Positions 49,696 through 58,870 are shown, counted from the stretch's first letter. The stretch: DNA of 64,000 nucleotides from Novosphingobium olei (GCF_012927405.1 NZ_JABBGM010000003.1:186001-250000); one strand, 5' to 3'. Notes: a model not told the origin generated them from the letters alone. A program made the numbers and translations.

Positions 49696-51243
49696 ATGGC
49701 CTCGCACGTCATTGACGAATTTGTCACGATCTTCCGGCTCAAGCTAGACGATTTCAAGTCTGGCGCCCGCGAGATCGATGACGAATCGCGCAAGCTGAAA
49801 GACGGCCAGAAGAAGACCTTCGACGCGATCGAGCAGTCCGGTCGGAAGGCGGGCGAAACGATCAAGGGCGTCACGCGCGAAGTCGTCGGCTTGGGTCTCG
49901 CGTTCATGGGTGCAAAGTCGATCACCGGCTTCCTCGCAAACATGGCGGCGGGCGCTGCCAGCGCCGACCGCTTCGGTCAGATGATCGGGATGTCGGTCAA
50001 GCAAATCTGGGCTTGGCGCTCCGCAATGAAGGGCTTCGGCGGGGCTGCCGGAGACGCGGACAGTTCGCTGCAGCGCATCCAGAGCGCGAAGATGCAGTAT
50101 CAGCGCGGTCAAATGGGGCCGCAGGAGCAGAACCAGTGGGGGATGCTCGGAATCACCGGCAACGACCTGCGCACAGGCAGCGCGGGTGATATCCTGCAGA
50201 AGCTGGCGGGCTCACGGCTCCGTACAACGAACCCGCAGTTTTACTCCGACAGCCTGATGCAAATCGGATTGTCCGGCCCGATGGTCTCCATGCTCATGCA
50301 AGGGCAGGATGCGGTCAACGAGCTGATTCAGAAGTACGAGGCGAACGCCGACGGGCAAGAAGAATTGGCGAAGGAAACTGAGAAGCTTCAGGAAGAACTC
50401 GCCACACTCAACACTCAGTACATGAAGGCGTTGGTTCCGATCCTGCAGCAGATGCTGCCGGTGTTTCAGGCCATATCTGGCTTCCTTGGAAAGATGACTG
50501 ACACGCCGCAGGAAGCTAAGGATACTCTATCCGGCGCAGCGGCTGGTGCTGCTGCAGGCGGATTGTTGGGGGGGCTACCAGGGGCGGCTATCGGGGCGGT
50601 TATTGGCGGCATCGATGGCTGGGGCGTCGGAAGCGTCGCGCGCGGAAACGCCAAAAACCTCTTGCCAGGTAGCGACCATGGGCAAGTCCGCATCCCGCTG
50701 CCAAATGCCACACCCGCAGGCGCTGACCCTATCGTCACTTACTTCATGAGGCGCGGCCTGTCCGGCGAACAGGCGCTGGGTATCCGGGCCGGGATTCACG
50801 CTGAAGGCGGGTCGCTCGGGATGGCCGCCAATGGAGCGTTCGGCCTTGGGCAATGGCGTGGATCAAGACGGCGAGAGCTATTCAGGCGATACGGCCACAG
50901 TCCGTCGATGATGCAACAGCTGGAATTCCTTTGGTGGGAGTTGAACGGCGGTGATCACGGCGGCCGGTCAGTGCTGGCGCAGCGGACAGCCCACGGCACA
51001 ATGGCGTCCTATTTCCGCGACTTCATGCGCCCACAAGGCCGAAACAATGAGCGATATCGCGACCTGATCGCGGATATGGACCGGGGGCGGAAGTACCTCG
51101 CCCGCGCCGGCGCCGGCGTGAACATCGGCCAGATCACCGTCCACACCCAGGCGCGAGACGCCAACGGAATTGCAGGTTCCATCAATGGCGCAATGCAGCG
51201 CCGGATCTCGGTTGCCAAAGCTGACCCGATGGTACGGCCCTAA
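49696..51243 (+). CDS. Tape measure protein with tail-lysozyme domain
   Basis: 515 residues. The N-terminal half is helical and coiled (KSGAREIDDESRKLKDGQKK, KLQEELATLNTQYMKALVPI) with a Gly/Ala-rich membrane-like stretch (GAAAGAAAGGLLGGLPGAAI). Residues ~355-450 (YFMRRGLSGEQALGIRAGIH, AEGGSLGMAANGAFGLGQWR) match the phage tail lysozyme domain, which opens peptidoglycan during DNA entry. The short length predicts a short tail. Confidence 0.83.
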   Translation: MASHVIDEFVTIFRLKLDDFKSGAREIDDESRKLKDGQKKTFDAIEQSGRKAGETIKGVTREVVGLGLAFMGAKSITGFLANMAAGAASADRFGQMIGMSVKQIWAWRSAMKGFGGAAGDADSSLQRIQSAKMQYQRGQMGPQEQNQWGMLGITGNDLRTGSAGDILQKLAGSRLRTTNPQFYSDSLMQIGLSGPMVSMLMQGQDAVNELIQKYEANADGQEELAKETEKLQEELATLNTQYMKALVPILQQMLPVFQAISGFLGKMTDTPQEAKDTLSGAAAGAAAGGLLGGLPGAAIGAVIGGIDGWGVGSVARGNAKNLLPGSDHGQVRIPLPNATPAGADPIVTYFMRRGLSGEQALGIRAGIHAEGGSLGMAANGAFGLGQWRGSRRRELFRRYGHSPSMMQQLEFLWWELNGGDHGGRSVLAQRTAHGTMASYFRDFMRPQGRNNERYRDLIADMDRGRKYLARAGAGVNIGQITVHTQARDANGIAGSINGAMQRRISVAKADPMVRP

Positions 51244-52217
51244 TGTCGGTCGCCCAGCCCAACGTGCCGGACACCGCTGGCGTGCCGCCTGTCGCGCGCG
51301 CCGATGGCGCAGTGACGACCACCGAGCCCAAGGCCACGGAAGACGCCGTTCCGATCACGGTTACGGCGCTAGCGGAATGGGGCATCTACAACAGCAGCGA
51401 CGAACTTGCGCTGGAGGCCGACAGCGTGACGTCGGTCGGGTACGATTCGGAGTTCCGGATTGCCGACTTCCCGATCGAGGAAGGCGGGTTCGAGAATTAC
51501 GACAAGGTCAGCCTGCCATTCCAGACGCGTGTCGTCCTCACCAAGGGCGGCACGATCGAGGAGCGGCGGACCTTCCTTGCAACGCTCGACGAGATCAGGG
51601 CGGACACCGAATTGTACTCCGTCGTCACGCCGGAGCGCGCCTACCTCAACGTCAACATCTCGCGCGTCAGCATCGACCGTAGCCGCGAACAGGGCGCCGG
51701 GCTGATCAGCGCCGAGATCGTGCTGCAGGAAATCCGGCAGACGGTCACGTCCACCTACACCAGCTCGACTGCAGAGCCTAGCGGGGCCGACGTTCGCAAC
51801 GATGGCACCGTGCAGCCACAGGCCGCTGACGAGGCGACTAAGCAGGTTGTCGAGGCCAAGAGCACTGCGGTCGCCGCACCGGGCAAGACGCCGTTCTTCT
51901 CGTCAAAGCTGGGGCAGACGCTGGTCACGGTGGCCACGGCGGCGGGCTTTCCGGCACAGACGCTGGTCACGCAACTCGGCGGAAAGAGCATCGGCGTCAC
52001 GCTGGCGCAGAAGGCAACGGGCATGTTCGCCGACATCACCATGAACGGCTTGCCCGTCGTTGCCGGCGTCCTGTGCCGCGACGCCGTGCCATTGATCAAC
52101 GCCGCGCATCTGGGCTTTCCTGGTGACCTCGCCCTGTTCGACATGAAGGGCAATTCGGACCCCGACTTCACCGGGCTCGGCTCGCGCTTCAAGCTGCTGT
52201 GGGCGAGCGCGACATGA
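51243..52217 (+). CDS. Baseplate protein with C-terminal plug-like domain
   Basis: 324 residues. N-terminal domain: YNSSDELALEADSVTSVGYD, EFRIADFPIEEGGFENYDKV, TRVVLTKGGTIEERRTFLAT, found in proteins behind tape measures in contractile phages. After a Thr/Ser/Ala linker, the C-terminal part contains MNGLPVVAGVLCRDAVPLIN and GFPGDLALFDMKGNSDPDFT, like baseplate plug (DUF6983-type) proteins. It appears to combine two usually separate proteins. Confidence 0.7.
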   Translation: MSVAQPNVPDTAGVPPVARADGAVTTTEPKATEDAVPITVTALAEWGIYNSSDELALEADSVTSVGYDSEFRIADFPIEEGGFENYDKVSLPFQTRVVLTKGGTIEERRTFLATLDEIRADTELYSVVTPERAYLNVNISRVSIDRSREQGAGLISAEIVLQEIRQTVTSTYTSSTAEPSGADVRNDGTVQPQAADEATKQVVEAKSTAVAAPGKTPFFSSKLGQTLVTVATAAGFPAQTLVTQLGGKSIGVTLAQKATGMFADITMNGLPVVAGVLCRDAVPLINAAHLGFPGDLALFDMKGNSDPDFTGLGSRFKLLWASAT

Positions 52218-53080
52218 GCCTGACGAGCCGCCGGATCACGCTGCAATTCACGCTCGGCCAGGGCGATTTCGGGAGCGCCGGGCAGGATACCGTCACGCTC
52301 GAAGGCCTGCGCTGCTCGGTCAACATCGTGCGCGGCGGGCTTTATGGCGGACAGGCCGACGTCCAAGTCTGGGGCATGAGCCTCGACCTGATGAACCGGC
52401 TGACGGTTACGCAGAAGTTCTTCTTCGAGGGGCGCCCGAATAACGCGCTTACGATCAGCGCCGGGGACGAGGCCGGAACGTCGGTGTGCTTCACAGGGGG
52501 CATCCTTGAGGCATGGGCAGATGGTCGCCAGCAGCCCGATGTCATGTTCCACGTCACGGCAGTTGCGGGACTGGTCGACCTTTCGCAGCCCATCTCGGCG
52601 ACGAGTTTTCGAGGCGGTGTCGATGCGGCGCTCGCGATCCAGCAGATCGCTGGCCAGATCGGCTATGCTTTCGAGAATTCCGGCGTCCAGGCGACGCTCA
52701 CCAATCCGTACAAGCCCGGTTCGGCAAAGGCGCAGATCGAGAGCATCTGCCGCGACGTCGACTGCAAGGTGGACTTCGACGAGACGCGCAAGGTTGTCGC
52801 GATCTGGCCGAAGGGCGCGGCGCGTCAAGGCAGCATCATCGAGATTTCACCCGCGACAGGGCTCGTCGGTTACCCTGCCTTCTCGCAGGGCGGGATTCAG
52901 ATCACCACGCTCTACAATCCCGCGCTCGAATTCGGTCGCAAGTTCCGGCTGAAAAGCCAGTTCGAGCCCGCCAACGGCGAGTGGGAAGTCTATGGCCTGG
53001 CGCACCGGCTCGAAGCCAACGTTCCCGGCGGACAGTGGTTTTCCGACATTCAAGCCAACTATCTGGAGTTCGCCCAGTGA
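52214..53080 (+). CDS. Baseplate hub protein (gp27-like)
   Basis: 288 residues from ATG 52214 (ATGA overlap). LTSRRITLQFTLGQGDFGSA, SVNIVRGGLYGGQADVQVWG, AIQQIAGQIGYAFENSGVQA, ESICRDVDCKVDFDETRKVV and FRLKSQFEPANGEWEVYGLA fit hub proteins that bridge tube and spike. Confidence 0.78.
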   Translation: MSLTSRRITLQFTLGQGDFGSAGQDTVTLEGLRCSVNIVRGGLYGGQADVQVWGMSLDLMNRLTVTQKFFFEGRPNNALTISAGDEAGTSVCFTGGILEAWADGRQQPDVMFHVTAVAGLVDLSQPISATSFRGGVDAALAIQQIAGQIGYAFENSGVQATLTNPYKPGSAKAQIESICRDVDCKVDFDETRKVVAIWPKGAARQGSIIEISPATGLVGYPAFSQGGIQITTLYNPALEFGRKFRLKSQFEPANGEWEVYGLAHRLEANVPGGQWFSDIQANYLEFAQ

Positions 53081-53754
53081 CCACTGGCTTCGGCGGCGTT
53101 GCTGCAACCCATGATGACGCGAGCTTCGTCGACTTCATCGCCCGCCAGGTCATGAACACCATGGCCACCAACGCTCCCGTCAAGGTGCTGGCCGTCCACG
53201 ACACGTCATCGGGCCCGCGCGTCGATGTGCAGATCATGGTCAACCAGATCGACGGTGCCGGAACAGGCATTCCGCATGGCACGATTCACGACCTGCCGGT
53301 GCAGACCGTACGCGCCGGGAATTGCGAGATCAGGGTCAAGCCGCGCGTCGGCGACGTCGGGCTGGTCTCGTTCTGCCACAGCGATATCTCGGCGGTGAAG
53401 GAGACCGGAGACGTTGCCAATCCGGGCAGCCGGCGGCGCTTCGACTGGTCCGATGGCATCTATTGCGGCAGCGTGCATGCCCAGGGCGCGGCGACGACGT
53501 TCATCGAGATCGATGCAGACGACAATGTCGCGATCACGGCGCCTAAGGTCACGATCACCGTCACGGACAAGGTCGATGTCGCCGGGTCAGTCAACACCTC
53601 GGCAGAATACCGCGTCGGCGGTACCAAGGTTGTCGGCGCGCAGGCCGGATCGATCACCGCACCGACCGGCGGCTCGACAGTCGACAGCCAAGCGCGCACC
53701 GCAATCGGTGCCATCCTCTCTGCACTTCGGGGGCACGGCCTGATCTCGTCCTAG
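53077..53754 (+). CDS. Baseplate spike protein (Gp138/gpV-like)
   Basis: 225 residues from GTG 53077 (GTGA overlap). The OB-fold N-terminal region (PVKVLAVHDTSSGPRVDVQI, GTIHDLPVQTVRAGNCEIRV, PRVGDVGLVSFCHSDISAVK) is followed by a repetitive beta-helix (EIDADDNVAITAPKVTITVT, DKVDVAGSVNTSAEYRVGGT), the membrane-piercing tip of contractile tails. Confidence 0.85.
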   Translation: MTTGFGGVAATHDDASFVDFIARQVMNTMATNAPVKVLAVHDTSSGPRVDVQIMVNQIDGAGTGIPHGTIHDLPVQTVRAGNCEIRVKPRVGDVGLVSFCHSDISAVKETGDVANPGSRRRFDWSDGIYCGSVHAQGAATTFIEIDADDNVAITAPKVTITVTDKVDVAGSVNTSAEYRVGGTKVVGAQAGSITAPTGGSTVDSQARTAIGAILSALRGHGLISS

Positions 53755-53764
53755 ACTAGATTAC

Positions 53765-54103
53765 ATGGCCGCAACTCTCCTCCTCGATCGCGACAACTGG
53801 GACCTGGCCGTCGATGCAACCGGCAACATCGCCGTTGCGACCGAACCCTATTCCCGTGAACAGGACGTCGCGTCGGAGTGCCGCGTCTTTCAGGGGGAGG
53901 CCTGGTACGACACGACTCTCGGCGTTCCCTACCTGACATCGATCCTCGGCCGCCCGGTGCCGATGCTGCTCATCAAGGAGCGGCTGGCGGCCGCGGCGCG
54001 GCGCGTTCCCGGCGTCCGCAACGTCGTCGTCTACCTCACCGACATCTCGCAGCGCGGTGTTCGCGGGCAGGTTCAATTCGAAGGCGGGGCGACCACGCTA
54101 TGA
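53765..54103 (+). CDS. Baseplate wedge protein (gp25/W-like)
   Basis: 112 residues. LLLDRDNWDLAVDATGNIAV, SECRVFQGEAWYDTTLGVPY, LTSILGRPVPMLLIKERLAA, AARRVPGVRNVVVYLTDISQ. Matches the small gp25-like wedge component that starts sheath assembly. TGA overlaps the next ATG. Confidence 0.82.
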   Translation: MAATLLLDRDNWDLAVDATGNIAVATEPYSREQDVASECRVFQGEAWYDTTLGVPYLTSILGRPVPMLLIKERLAAAARRVPGVRNVVVYLTDISQRGVRGQVQFEGGATTL

Positions 54104-55308
54104 GCAATGTTCCTTCCCCGGCATTCACGACGGCGGGCCTTACCGTTCCGACCGAGAGCGCCATCAAGGAGGGGCTGTGGGCCGACTTTCAGGCGGCGTT
54201 CGGCGGCAACCTCAACGAATCCGATGCGACCCCGCAAGGCCAGCTTGTCACCTCACTGACCGCCGTCATTGGCGCCGCGAATGACCTGCTGCTGAGCTAC
54301 GTCAACCTCGTCGATCCGGCGCGGACATCGGGCCGGATGCAGGACGCGATCGGGCGCATCTACTACATGGAGCGCATCGCGGGTCAGCCGACTGTCGTGA
54401 CCTGCACCTGCACCGGGCGCGCCGGCACCGTCATTCCCGATGCTGCGCTCGCCCAGGCAACGGACGGCAGGCTTTACCAATCGCTGGGGGCCGTCACGAT
54501 CCCGAGCGGCGGAACCGTTTCGATCGACTTCGCCAGCGTTGATGTCGGACCGATCGAATGCGCTCCCGGCACCCTGACGCGGATCTATCGCGTCGTCCCC
54601 GGTTGGGATGCGATCACCAACCCAAGCGCGGGGGTGCCGGGACGCAACATCGAGACCGCGACCGAATTCGAGGCGCGCCGGGCCGGTTCCGTGGCCGCCA
54701 ACGCTGCGGGCAGCTTGCCCGCCGTCAAGGGCGCCGTGCTGGCTGTCGACGGCGTCTCCGATGCCTACGTGACCGAGAACGCGACGGGCTCGGCGGTGAC
54801 CATCGGCGGCGTCAGCATCGCGGCCCGCTCGATCTACGTCTGCGTCAGTGGCGGCACCGATGCCGACGTCGCGAAGGCCATCTGGTCGAAGAAGCCGCCG
54901 GGTTGTGCCATGACGGGCTCGACGTCTGTCACTGTCACCGACACCAGCGAAGGCTATTCGCCGCCCTACCCTTCCTACACGGTGAAGCTGCAGCGGCCGA
55001 CGCCGAAGCCGATCTATTTCGCTGTCGCGCTGGCCGACAACGGGCAGGTCCCGGCGGACGCAGAGGCGCAGATCAGAGCCGCGATCGCCGCGGCGTTCGC
55101 AGGGCAAGACGGCGGCCCGCGCGCCCGCATCGGCGGCAAGGTCTACGCCCTGCGCTTCGTCTCTGCCGTCGCCGGTCTCGGCACCTGGGCGCAGGTCGTA
55201 TCGCTGCAGATCGGCACGACGTCTTCACCGACCAGCTCGGAAGTCGATGCCGGTATCGGTGAAATCCCGACGCTGGCCCAAGCGAACATCTCGGTCACGC
55301 TGGTATGA
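54100..55308 (+). CDS. Baseplate J-like protein
   Basis: 402 residues. AFGGNLNESDATPQGQLVTS, VDPARTSGRMQDAIGRIYYM, RIAGQPTVVTCTCTGRAGTV, ETATEFEARRAGSVAANAAG, SLPAVKGAVLAVDGVSDAYV. Standard baseplate wedge J/gp6 pattern; full length. Confidence 0.9.
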   Translation: MSNVPSPAFTTAGLTVPTESAIKEGLWADFQAAFGGNLNESDATPQGQLVTSLTAVIGAANDLLLSYVNLVDPARTSGRMQDAIGRIYYMERIAGQPTVVTCTCTGRAGTVIPDAALAQATDGRLYQSLGAVTIPSGGTVSIDFASVDVGPIECAPGTLTRIYRVVPGWDAITNPSAGVPGRNIETATEFEARRAGSVAANAAGSLPAVKGAVLAVDGVSDAYVTENATGSAVTIGGVSIAARSIYVCVSGGTDADVAKAIWSKKPPGCAMTGSTSVTVTDTSEGYSPPYPSYTVKLQRPTPKPIYFAVALADNGQVPADAEAQIRAAIAAAFAGQDGGPRARIGGKVYALRFVSAVAGLGTWAQVVSLQIGTTSSPTSSEVDAGIGEIPTLAQANISVTLV

Positions 55309-55934
55309 CGCTCGAGGCCTTCACCTCGCAGCCGCTGGGCTATGCCGGTGGCCCGGACAGCGGTCGGGCGACATTCTTCGACGTCCGCCGCACCGTGCTG
55401 AGCCAGTATGCGAACAGCCCGGTCCTGCTGGGCCTGATCGATGCGCTTGCCTACTCGATCGATCCCGAGGCGGCGTTCGATGACTTCTACGACACGGTCT
55501 GGAACGTCGACACGGCCATCGGCTTCGGGCTGGATATCTGGGGCCGGATCGTCGGTGTCGCCCGGTCGCTTTACGTCTCGGAAGGAAGCTTTCTAGGTTT
55601 CTCGCAGAGCGCCGATGCCGTACCGTTCGGTTCCGGCCCGTTCTATTCCGCATCACGACTGACGCCGAATTTCAGCTTGGCGGATGACGCCTATCGCCAG
55701 CTGATCCTCGCCAAGGCAGCAGCCAATATCACCGACTGCGCGATCCCGTCGATCAACGCGATCCTGCGCGCGCTCTTCCCCGGCTACGGCAACGTCTACG
55801 TCCGCGACAACGGCAACATGACGATGACCTATGTTTTCGGCGCTGCACTGTCGAAAGTTGATTACGCCATCGTCACGCAATCAGGTGCGCTCCCCCGCCC
55901 TGCCGGTGTGTCGGTGTCCGTGGAGACGTCCTGA
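55305..55934 (+). CDS. Baseplate/tail protein, DUF2612 family
   Basis: 209 residues. YSIDPEAAFDDFYDTVWNVD, TAIGFGLDIWGRIVGVARSL, SLADDAYRQLILAKAAANIT, and the C-terminal MTMTYVFGAALSKVDYAIVT. DUF2612 proteins occupy the gpI position between baseplate J and the fibres. ATGA overlap with J; stop overlaps the fibre ATG. Confidence 0.85.
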   Translation: MTLEAFTSQPLGYAGGPDSGRATFFDVRRTVLSQYANSPVLLGLIDALAYSIDPEAAFDDFYDTVWNVDTAIGFGLDIWGRIVGVARSLYVSEGSFLGFSQSADAVPFGSGPFYSASRLTPNFSLADDAYRQLILAKAAANITDCAIPSINAILRALFPGYGNVYVRDNGNMTMTYVFGAALSKVDYAIVTQSGALPRPAGVSVSVETS

Positions 55935-56656
55935 TGCAGCAGTCCGATATTCCGCCCCGGTTCCTGATCCCCTTCGCGGACGGCGCTGGGGCTGGTTACA
56001 TCCGCGCCATCCCGCAAGCGCACCAGGCTGCGACCTCGACAGACGCGCCGGCTAGCCTCTTCGACGGTTTTCCACCCGAAACGTTCCTGCCCGAAGCATC
56101 CGGCGGCATCCCGCCCAACGGCAAGGACTTCAACGGCATCCTGAATTGGCTGTCGCTGGCGGTACGGTGGGCGCAGGCTGGTGGCCCGGTATTCTTCGAT
56201 GCTGCCTTGTCGAGTGCCATCGGCGGCTATCCGAAGGGCGCCGTGCTCGCTTCGGCTGCAACCGATGGCCTCTTCTTCGTCTCGCAGGTCAACAACAACA
56301 CGGCCGACCCGGACGTCAATGCGACCAACTGGCAGACCATGGGCGCGACCAAGCGAACCATCGCCGGCTCGGCATGGCGGCGTGTGAACTCCGACGGCTG
56401 GATCGAAACCGGCGGTGTCGCAGCCATTGGCCGCTCCACCGAGGGCAACTTCACGCTGACGTTCCCGCAGGCATTTCCGAACGCCTGTCTCGGTGTCGTG
56501 GCGACGGTCATCAATTCGAGCCAGTCGAACACCGGGCAGACCACCATTCAGGAGGTGTCGCTCTCGGCTGGGTCTGCACTGCTCTATGCGCAGAACCACC
56601 AGTCGAGCCTCGTCGACATCGCCGGCGGCATCCGCTGGCGGGCGTGGGGGTACTGA
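55934..56656 (+). CDS. Tail fibre protein
   Basis: 240 residues. The N-terminal PPRFLIPFADGAGAGYIRAI, FDGFPPETFLPEASGGIPPN, GKDFNGILNWLSLAVRWAQA is typical of short fibres attaching to the baseplate. The C-terminal region (NSDGWIETGGVAAIGRSTEG, FTLTFPQAFPNACLGVVATV, QEVSLSAGSALLYAQNHQSS) matches the gp53-like fibre head. Confidence 0.82.
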   Translation: MQQSDIPPRFLIPFADGAGAGYIRAIPQAHQAATSTDAPASLFDGFPPETFLPEASGGIPPNGKDFNGILNWLSLAVRWAQAGGPVFFDAALSSAIGGYPKGAVLASAATDGLFFVSQVNNNTADPDVNATNWQTMGATKRTIAGSAWRRVNSDGWIETGGVAAIGRSTEGNFTLTFPQAFPNACLGVVATVINSSQSNTGQTTIQEVSLSAGSALLYAQNHQSSLVDIAGGIRWRAWGY

Positions 56657-57048
56657 TGCCTACCTGGCTCGACGATGCGGCACGGGTGCTTGGTGGCGGC
56701 GCTGGGCTCGGCGCAGGCCTAGGGAGCGCTTTTTTCGCCCTGAAATGGGTCTTCGAGTACGTTGGGGGTCGAATGGATCGACGCGCTGCGGCTTTGGATG
56801 ACGGCACGCAGCGGCTCATGGACCGCCTCGAAGCCCGGATCGACGAGCTGACGAAGCGGGTAACAACTGTCGAGCGAGAGCTTGCCGACTGTCAAACCAA
56901 GCATGCTGAGAGCGAGGCGAAGGCCGCGCGGTTGGAGGCAATGCTGCTGGCAACTCGGCCGGGCCTCAAGCGTGCGTTCCCACCCGAGGACTGCATCCCG
57001 AAGGACATGGCGGTCTTGGCCGCGAAGATGGACGGGGGCTCGGAATGA
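56656..57048 (+). CDS. Membrane-anchored coiled-coil protein of the lysis cluster
   Basis: 130 residues. A Gly-rich transmembrane segment (LGGGAGLGAGLGSAFFALKW) is followed by a long coiled coil (QRLMDRLEARIDELTKRVTT, VERELADCQTKHAESEAKAA). ATG 56656 overlaps the fibre stop and its TGA overlaps the endolysin ATG. Could be a holin or a regulator of lysis; not assigned to a family. Confidence 0.6.
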   Translation: MPTWLDDAARVLGGGAGLGAGLGSAFFALKWVFEYVGGRMDRRAAALDDGTQRLMDRLEARIDELTKRVTTVERELADCQTKHAESEAKAARLEAMLLATRPGLKRAFPPEDCIPKDMAVLAAKMDGGSE

Positions 57049-57701
57049 ACATCACAGACCTCCAACGCGAGATCGGCGCCACGCCCGACGGCATCTGGGG
57101 CCCAAAGTCGACCGGCGCGCTCCTCGCCAAGTTCACGAACACCGACGCCCCGACACTGTCTCCTGCCGAGATCGCGGGCGCTGCGGTGCGTCTCGGCTGC
57201 TCGATCCACCAGATCGATGCCGTTCGCAAGGTGGAAGCCGCTGGCCGGGGCTTCGATGCTGTGGGCCGCCCCAAGATCCTGTTCGAACGCCATCGCTTCC
57301 ACAAATTGACGGGTGGGCGGTACACGCCTGCGCCGTTTAGCCAGCGTGATTGGGGCGGCTACGATGTCAGTTCGTGGACGAAGCTCTGCAGCGCCATCGC
57401 AACCGGCGAGGTTGACGCGGCTTTCCAGTCGGCAAGCTGGGGCGCGTTTCAGGTCATGGGCGAATGGTGGGACGAGCTTGGCTATCGTTCGCCCTATGCG
57501 TTGGCCTGGTCAACGGCACAGAGCGAAGGCGACCAGCTTGAACTGCTGATCCGGTACATCGAGCATAACCGCCTGCAGGACGAACTGGCGGCCCTGACAT
57601 CGAACCCGGAAACCTGCCGCGCCTTCGCTGCGGCGTACAATGGGCCGTCGTATCGCAAGAATCGGTACGACGAGAAGCTGGCGCAGGAGATGGCGGCATG
57701 A
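57045..57701 (+). CDS. Endolysin: N-acetylmuramidase with N-terminal peptidoglycan-binding motif
   Basis: 218 residues. The first ~60 residues (DLQREIGATPDGIWGPKSTG) are a peptidoglycan-binding repeat. The catalytic N-acetylmuramidase domain has VRKVEAAGRGFDAVGRPKIL, FERHRFHKLTGGRY (Glu-His), AAFQSASWGAFQVMGEWWDE and AAYNGPSYRKNRYDEKLAQ. No signal peptide, so it depends on a holin. Confidence 0.9.
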   Translation: MNITDLQREIGATPDGIWGPKSTGALLAKFTNTDAPTLSPAEIAGAAVRLGCSIHQIDAVRKVEAAGRGFDAVGRPKILFERHRFHKLTGGRYTPAPFSQRDWGGYDVSSWTKLCSAIATGEVDAAFQSASWGAFQVMGEWWDELGYRSPYALAWSTAQSEGDQLELLIRYIEHNRLQDELAALTSNPETCRAFAAAYNGPSYRKNRYDEKLAQEMAA

Positions 57702-57967
57702 CCCGCATCCCGCACCTCCAGATCGTGGTCGGAGCCAGTCTGCTCGCAGTGCTCGGCTACTTCGGCTTCTCGGTCTGGGTCTTTGGCTGGACCGCCGATG
57801 CGGCCCTCCGGGGCGACGTCGTCGGCACATGGAAGAGCTTTGCCACGCTGGCCTTCGGCTTCTGGCTGGGCAGCAGCTCGGCCGGCAAGGCCAAGGACGG
57901 CGAGCCTGCGCCCGTGGCGGTCGTGAACGGTCCCGACGCCCCTGTCCCCGTGGAGACGCAACCATGA
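57698..57967 (+). CDS. Holin-like small membrane protein
   Basis: 89 residues with two hydrophobic segments (LQIVVGASLLAVLGYFGFSV and FATLAFGFWLGSSSA) and a Pro/Ala-rich tail. It lies between endolysin and Rz, both by 4-nt overlaps. Size and topology fit a holin. Confidence 0.7.
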   Translation: MTRIPHLQIVVGASLLAVLGYFGFSVWVFGWTADAALRGDVVGTWKSFATLAFGFWLGSSSAGKAKDGEPAPVAVVNGPDAPVPVETQP

Positions 57968-58272
57968 TCCCGCCCCCGATCTTCTGGCGCATCCTTGCCG
58001 CGCTGGCACTCATCGCTGCAATCTTCGCCGCGCTGCAGCTCTACGTGCACAACGCCGTGGTCGCCGATCGCAACGAGGCCCGCGCCGATGCCCTGACCAA
58101 GGGCAAGCAAGCCGACGACATGGCGGGACAGATCGCCGCGTCCACCGCCGCAACAATTCAACAGGAGAATGACGATGCTCGCCAAGCTGCGGCTCGCTCT
58201 GATGATCCCCTCGCTGATGGCCTGCGCAGCCTGCGGGCCAACAAGGGTCGAGCGGATCAAGCCTCCCGCTGA
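57964..58272 (+). CDS. Rz: Rz-like inner-membrane spanin
   Basis: 102 residues from ATG 57964. One N-terminal transmembrane segment (FWRILAALALIAAIFAALQL) is followed by a helical periplasmic part (NAVVADRNEARADALTKGKQ, AASTAATIQQENDDARQAAA). With the overlapping Rz1-like lipoprotein it would fuse inner and outer membranes at lysis. Confidence 0.75.
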   Translation: MIPPPIFWRILAALALIAAIFAALQLYVHNAVVADRNEARADALTKGKQADDMAGQIAASTAATIQQENDDARQAAARSDDPLADGLRSLRANKGRADQASR

Positions 58273-58438
58273 TCTGCTGGTCTGCGCCGATGAACCGCAG
58301 GCGCCGGACCTCCCGGGCCGCGACCAGCAAGCCCAGCGCGATGCTCTGACGCTAAACTACGTGCTCTCCCTGCGCGATGCGTGGGGAGACTGCCGCGCCA
58401 AGGTCGATGGCCTGCGCGCTTGGACGGAAGGGAACTGA
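58175..58438 (+). CDS. Rz1: Rz1-like outer-membrane spanin lipoprotein
   Basis: 87 residues from ATG 58175 (AGGAG 7 nt before it; ATG 58169 is too close). Signal MLAKLRLALMIPSLMAC with lipobox LMAC. The mature part is Pro-rich (KPPADLLVCADEPQAPDLPG), with a C-terminal helix. It begins inside Rz in another frame and extends past it, one of the known Rz/Rz1 layouts. Confidence 0.75.
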   Translation: MLAKLRLALMIPSLMACAACGPTRVERIKPPADLLVCADEPQAPDLPGRDQQAQRDALTLNYVLSLRDAWGDCRAKVDGLRAWTEGN

Positions 58439-58439
58439 G

Positions 58440-58703
58440 ATGGCTGCTACCAAGGACGACGTGGCGCTGACTTCGACCTGGGTCGATCTCACCGTGCAGT
58501 TCACTGACCTCGTCTCGGCCTCGGCGTTTGTGCAGTGCAAAGGCCCGGACGAGGTCCTGATCTATTGGGGAGGCGCATCGGCACCGACCGGATCGAACGG
58601 GACCATCATGGGGCGTGCGGTCATGTCCTATGGCACCTCGGATCATATCTGGGTCCGTGCCCTGCGCGCCAACGCCGCCGTCTCCTGCGGCCTGACCGAC
58701 TGA
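58440..58703 (+). CDS. Small fibre-region protein
   Basis: 87 residues: VALTSTWVDLTVQFTDLVSA, SAFVQCKGPDEVLIYWGGAS, GTSDHIWVRALRANAAVSCG. Beta-rich, like small proteins found beside tail fibre genes in rhizobial and sphingomonad phages. TGATG junction with the next gene. Confidence 0.6.
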   Translation: MAATKDDVALTSTWVDLTVQFTDLVSASAFVQCKGPDEVLIYWGGASAPTGSNGTIMGRAVMSYGTSDHIWVRALRANAAVSCGLTD

Positions 58704-58870
58704 TGAAGTCTCTCGACCTCCGGGCACCTGGCTTGCGCGGGCGTGGGAGCCACGACCTGCGGGCGGGCCTGCCCAAGGGGTACGCCTTCGTCACCACCAA
58801 CGGCGGCCTGAGCCGCGTCACCACCACTTCGGGCGGGCGCACCGCCTTTGTTATCGCGAGGGTTTCGTAA
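58703..58870 (+). CDS. Short protein matching the N-terminus of the large tail fibre
   Basis: 55 residues. MKSLDLRAPGLRGRGSHDLR then AGLPKGYAFVTTNGG and TTSGGRTAFVIARVS parallel the first ~65 residues of the 973-residue fibre (TLDLRSADARRKPGLDLRAG, FVTSTVGGKTKYVTAVDGGK). A free-standing adaptor domain, perhaps a leftover of fibre exchange or a separate attachment subunit. The ATG overlaps the upstream stop. Confidence 0.55.
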   Translation: MKSLDLRAPGLRGRGSHDLRAGLPKGYAFVTTNGGLSRVTTTSGGRTAFVIARVS

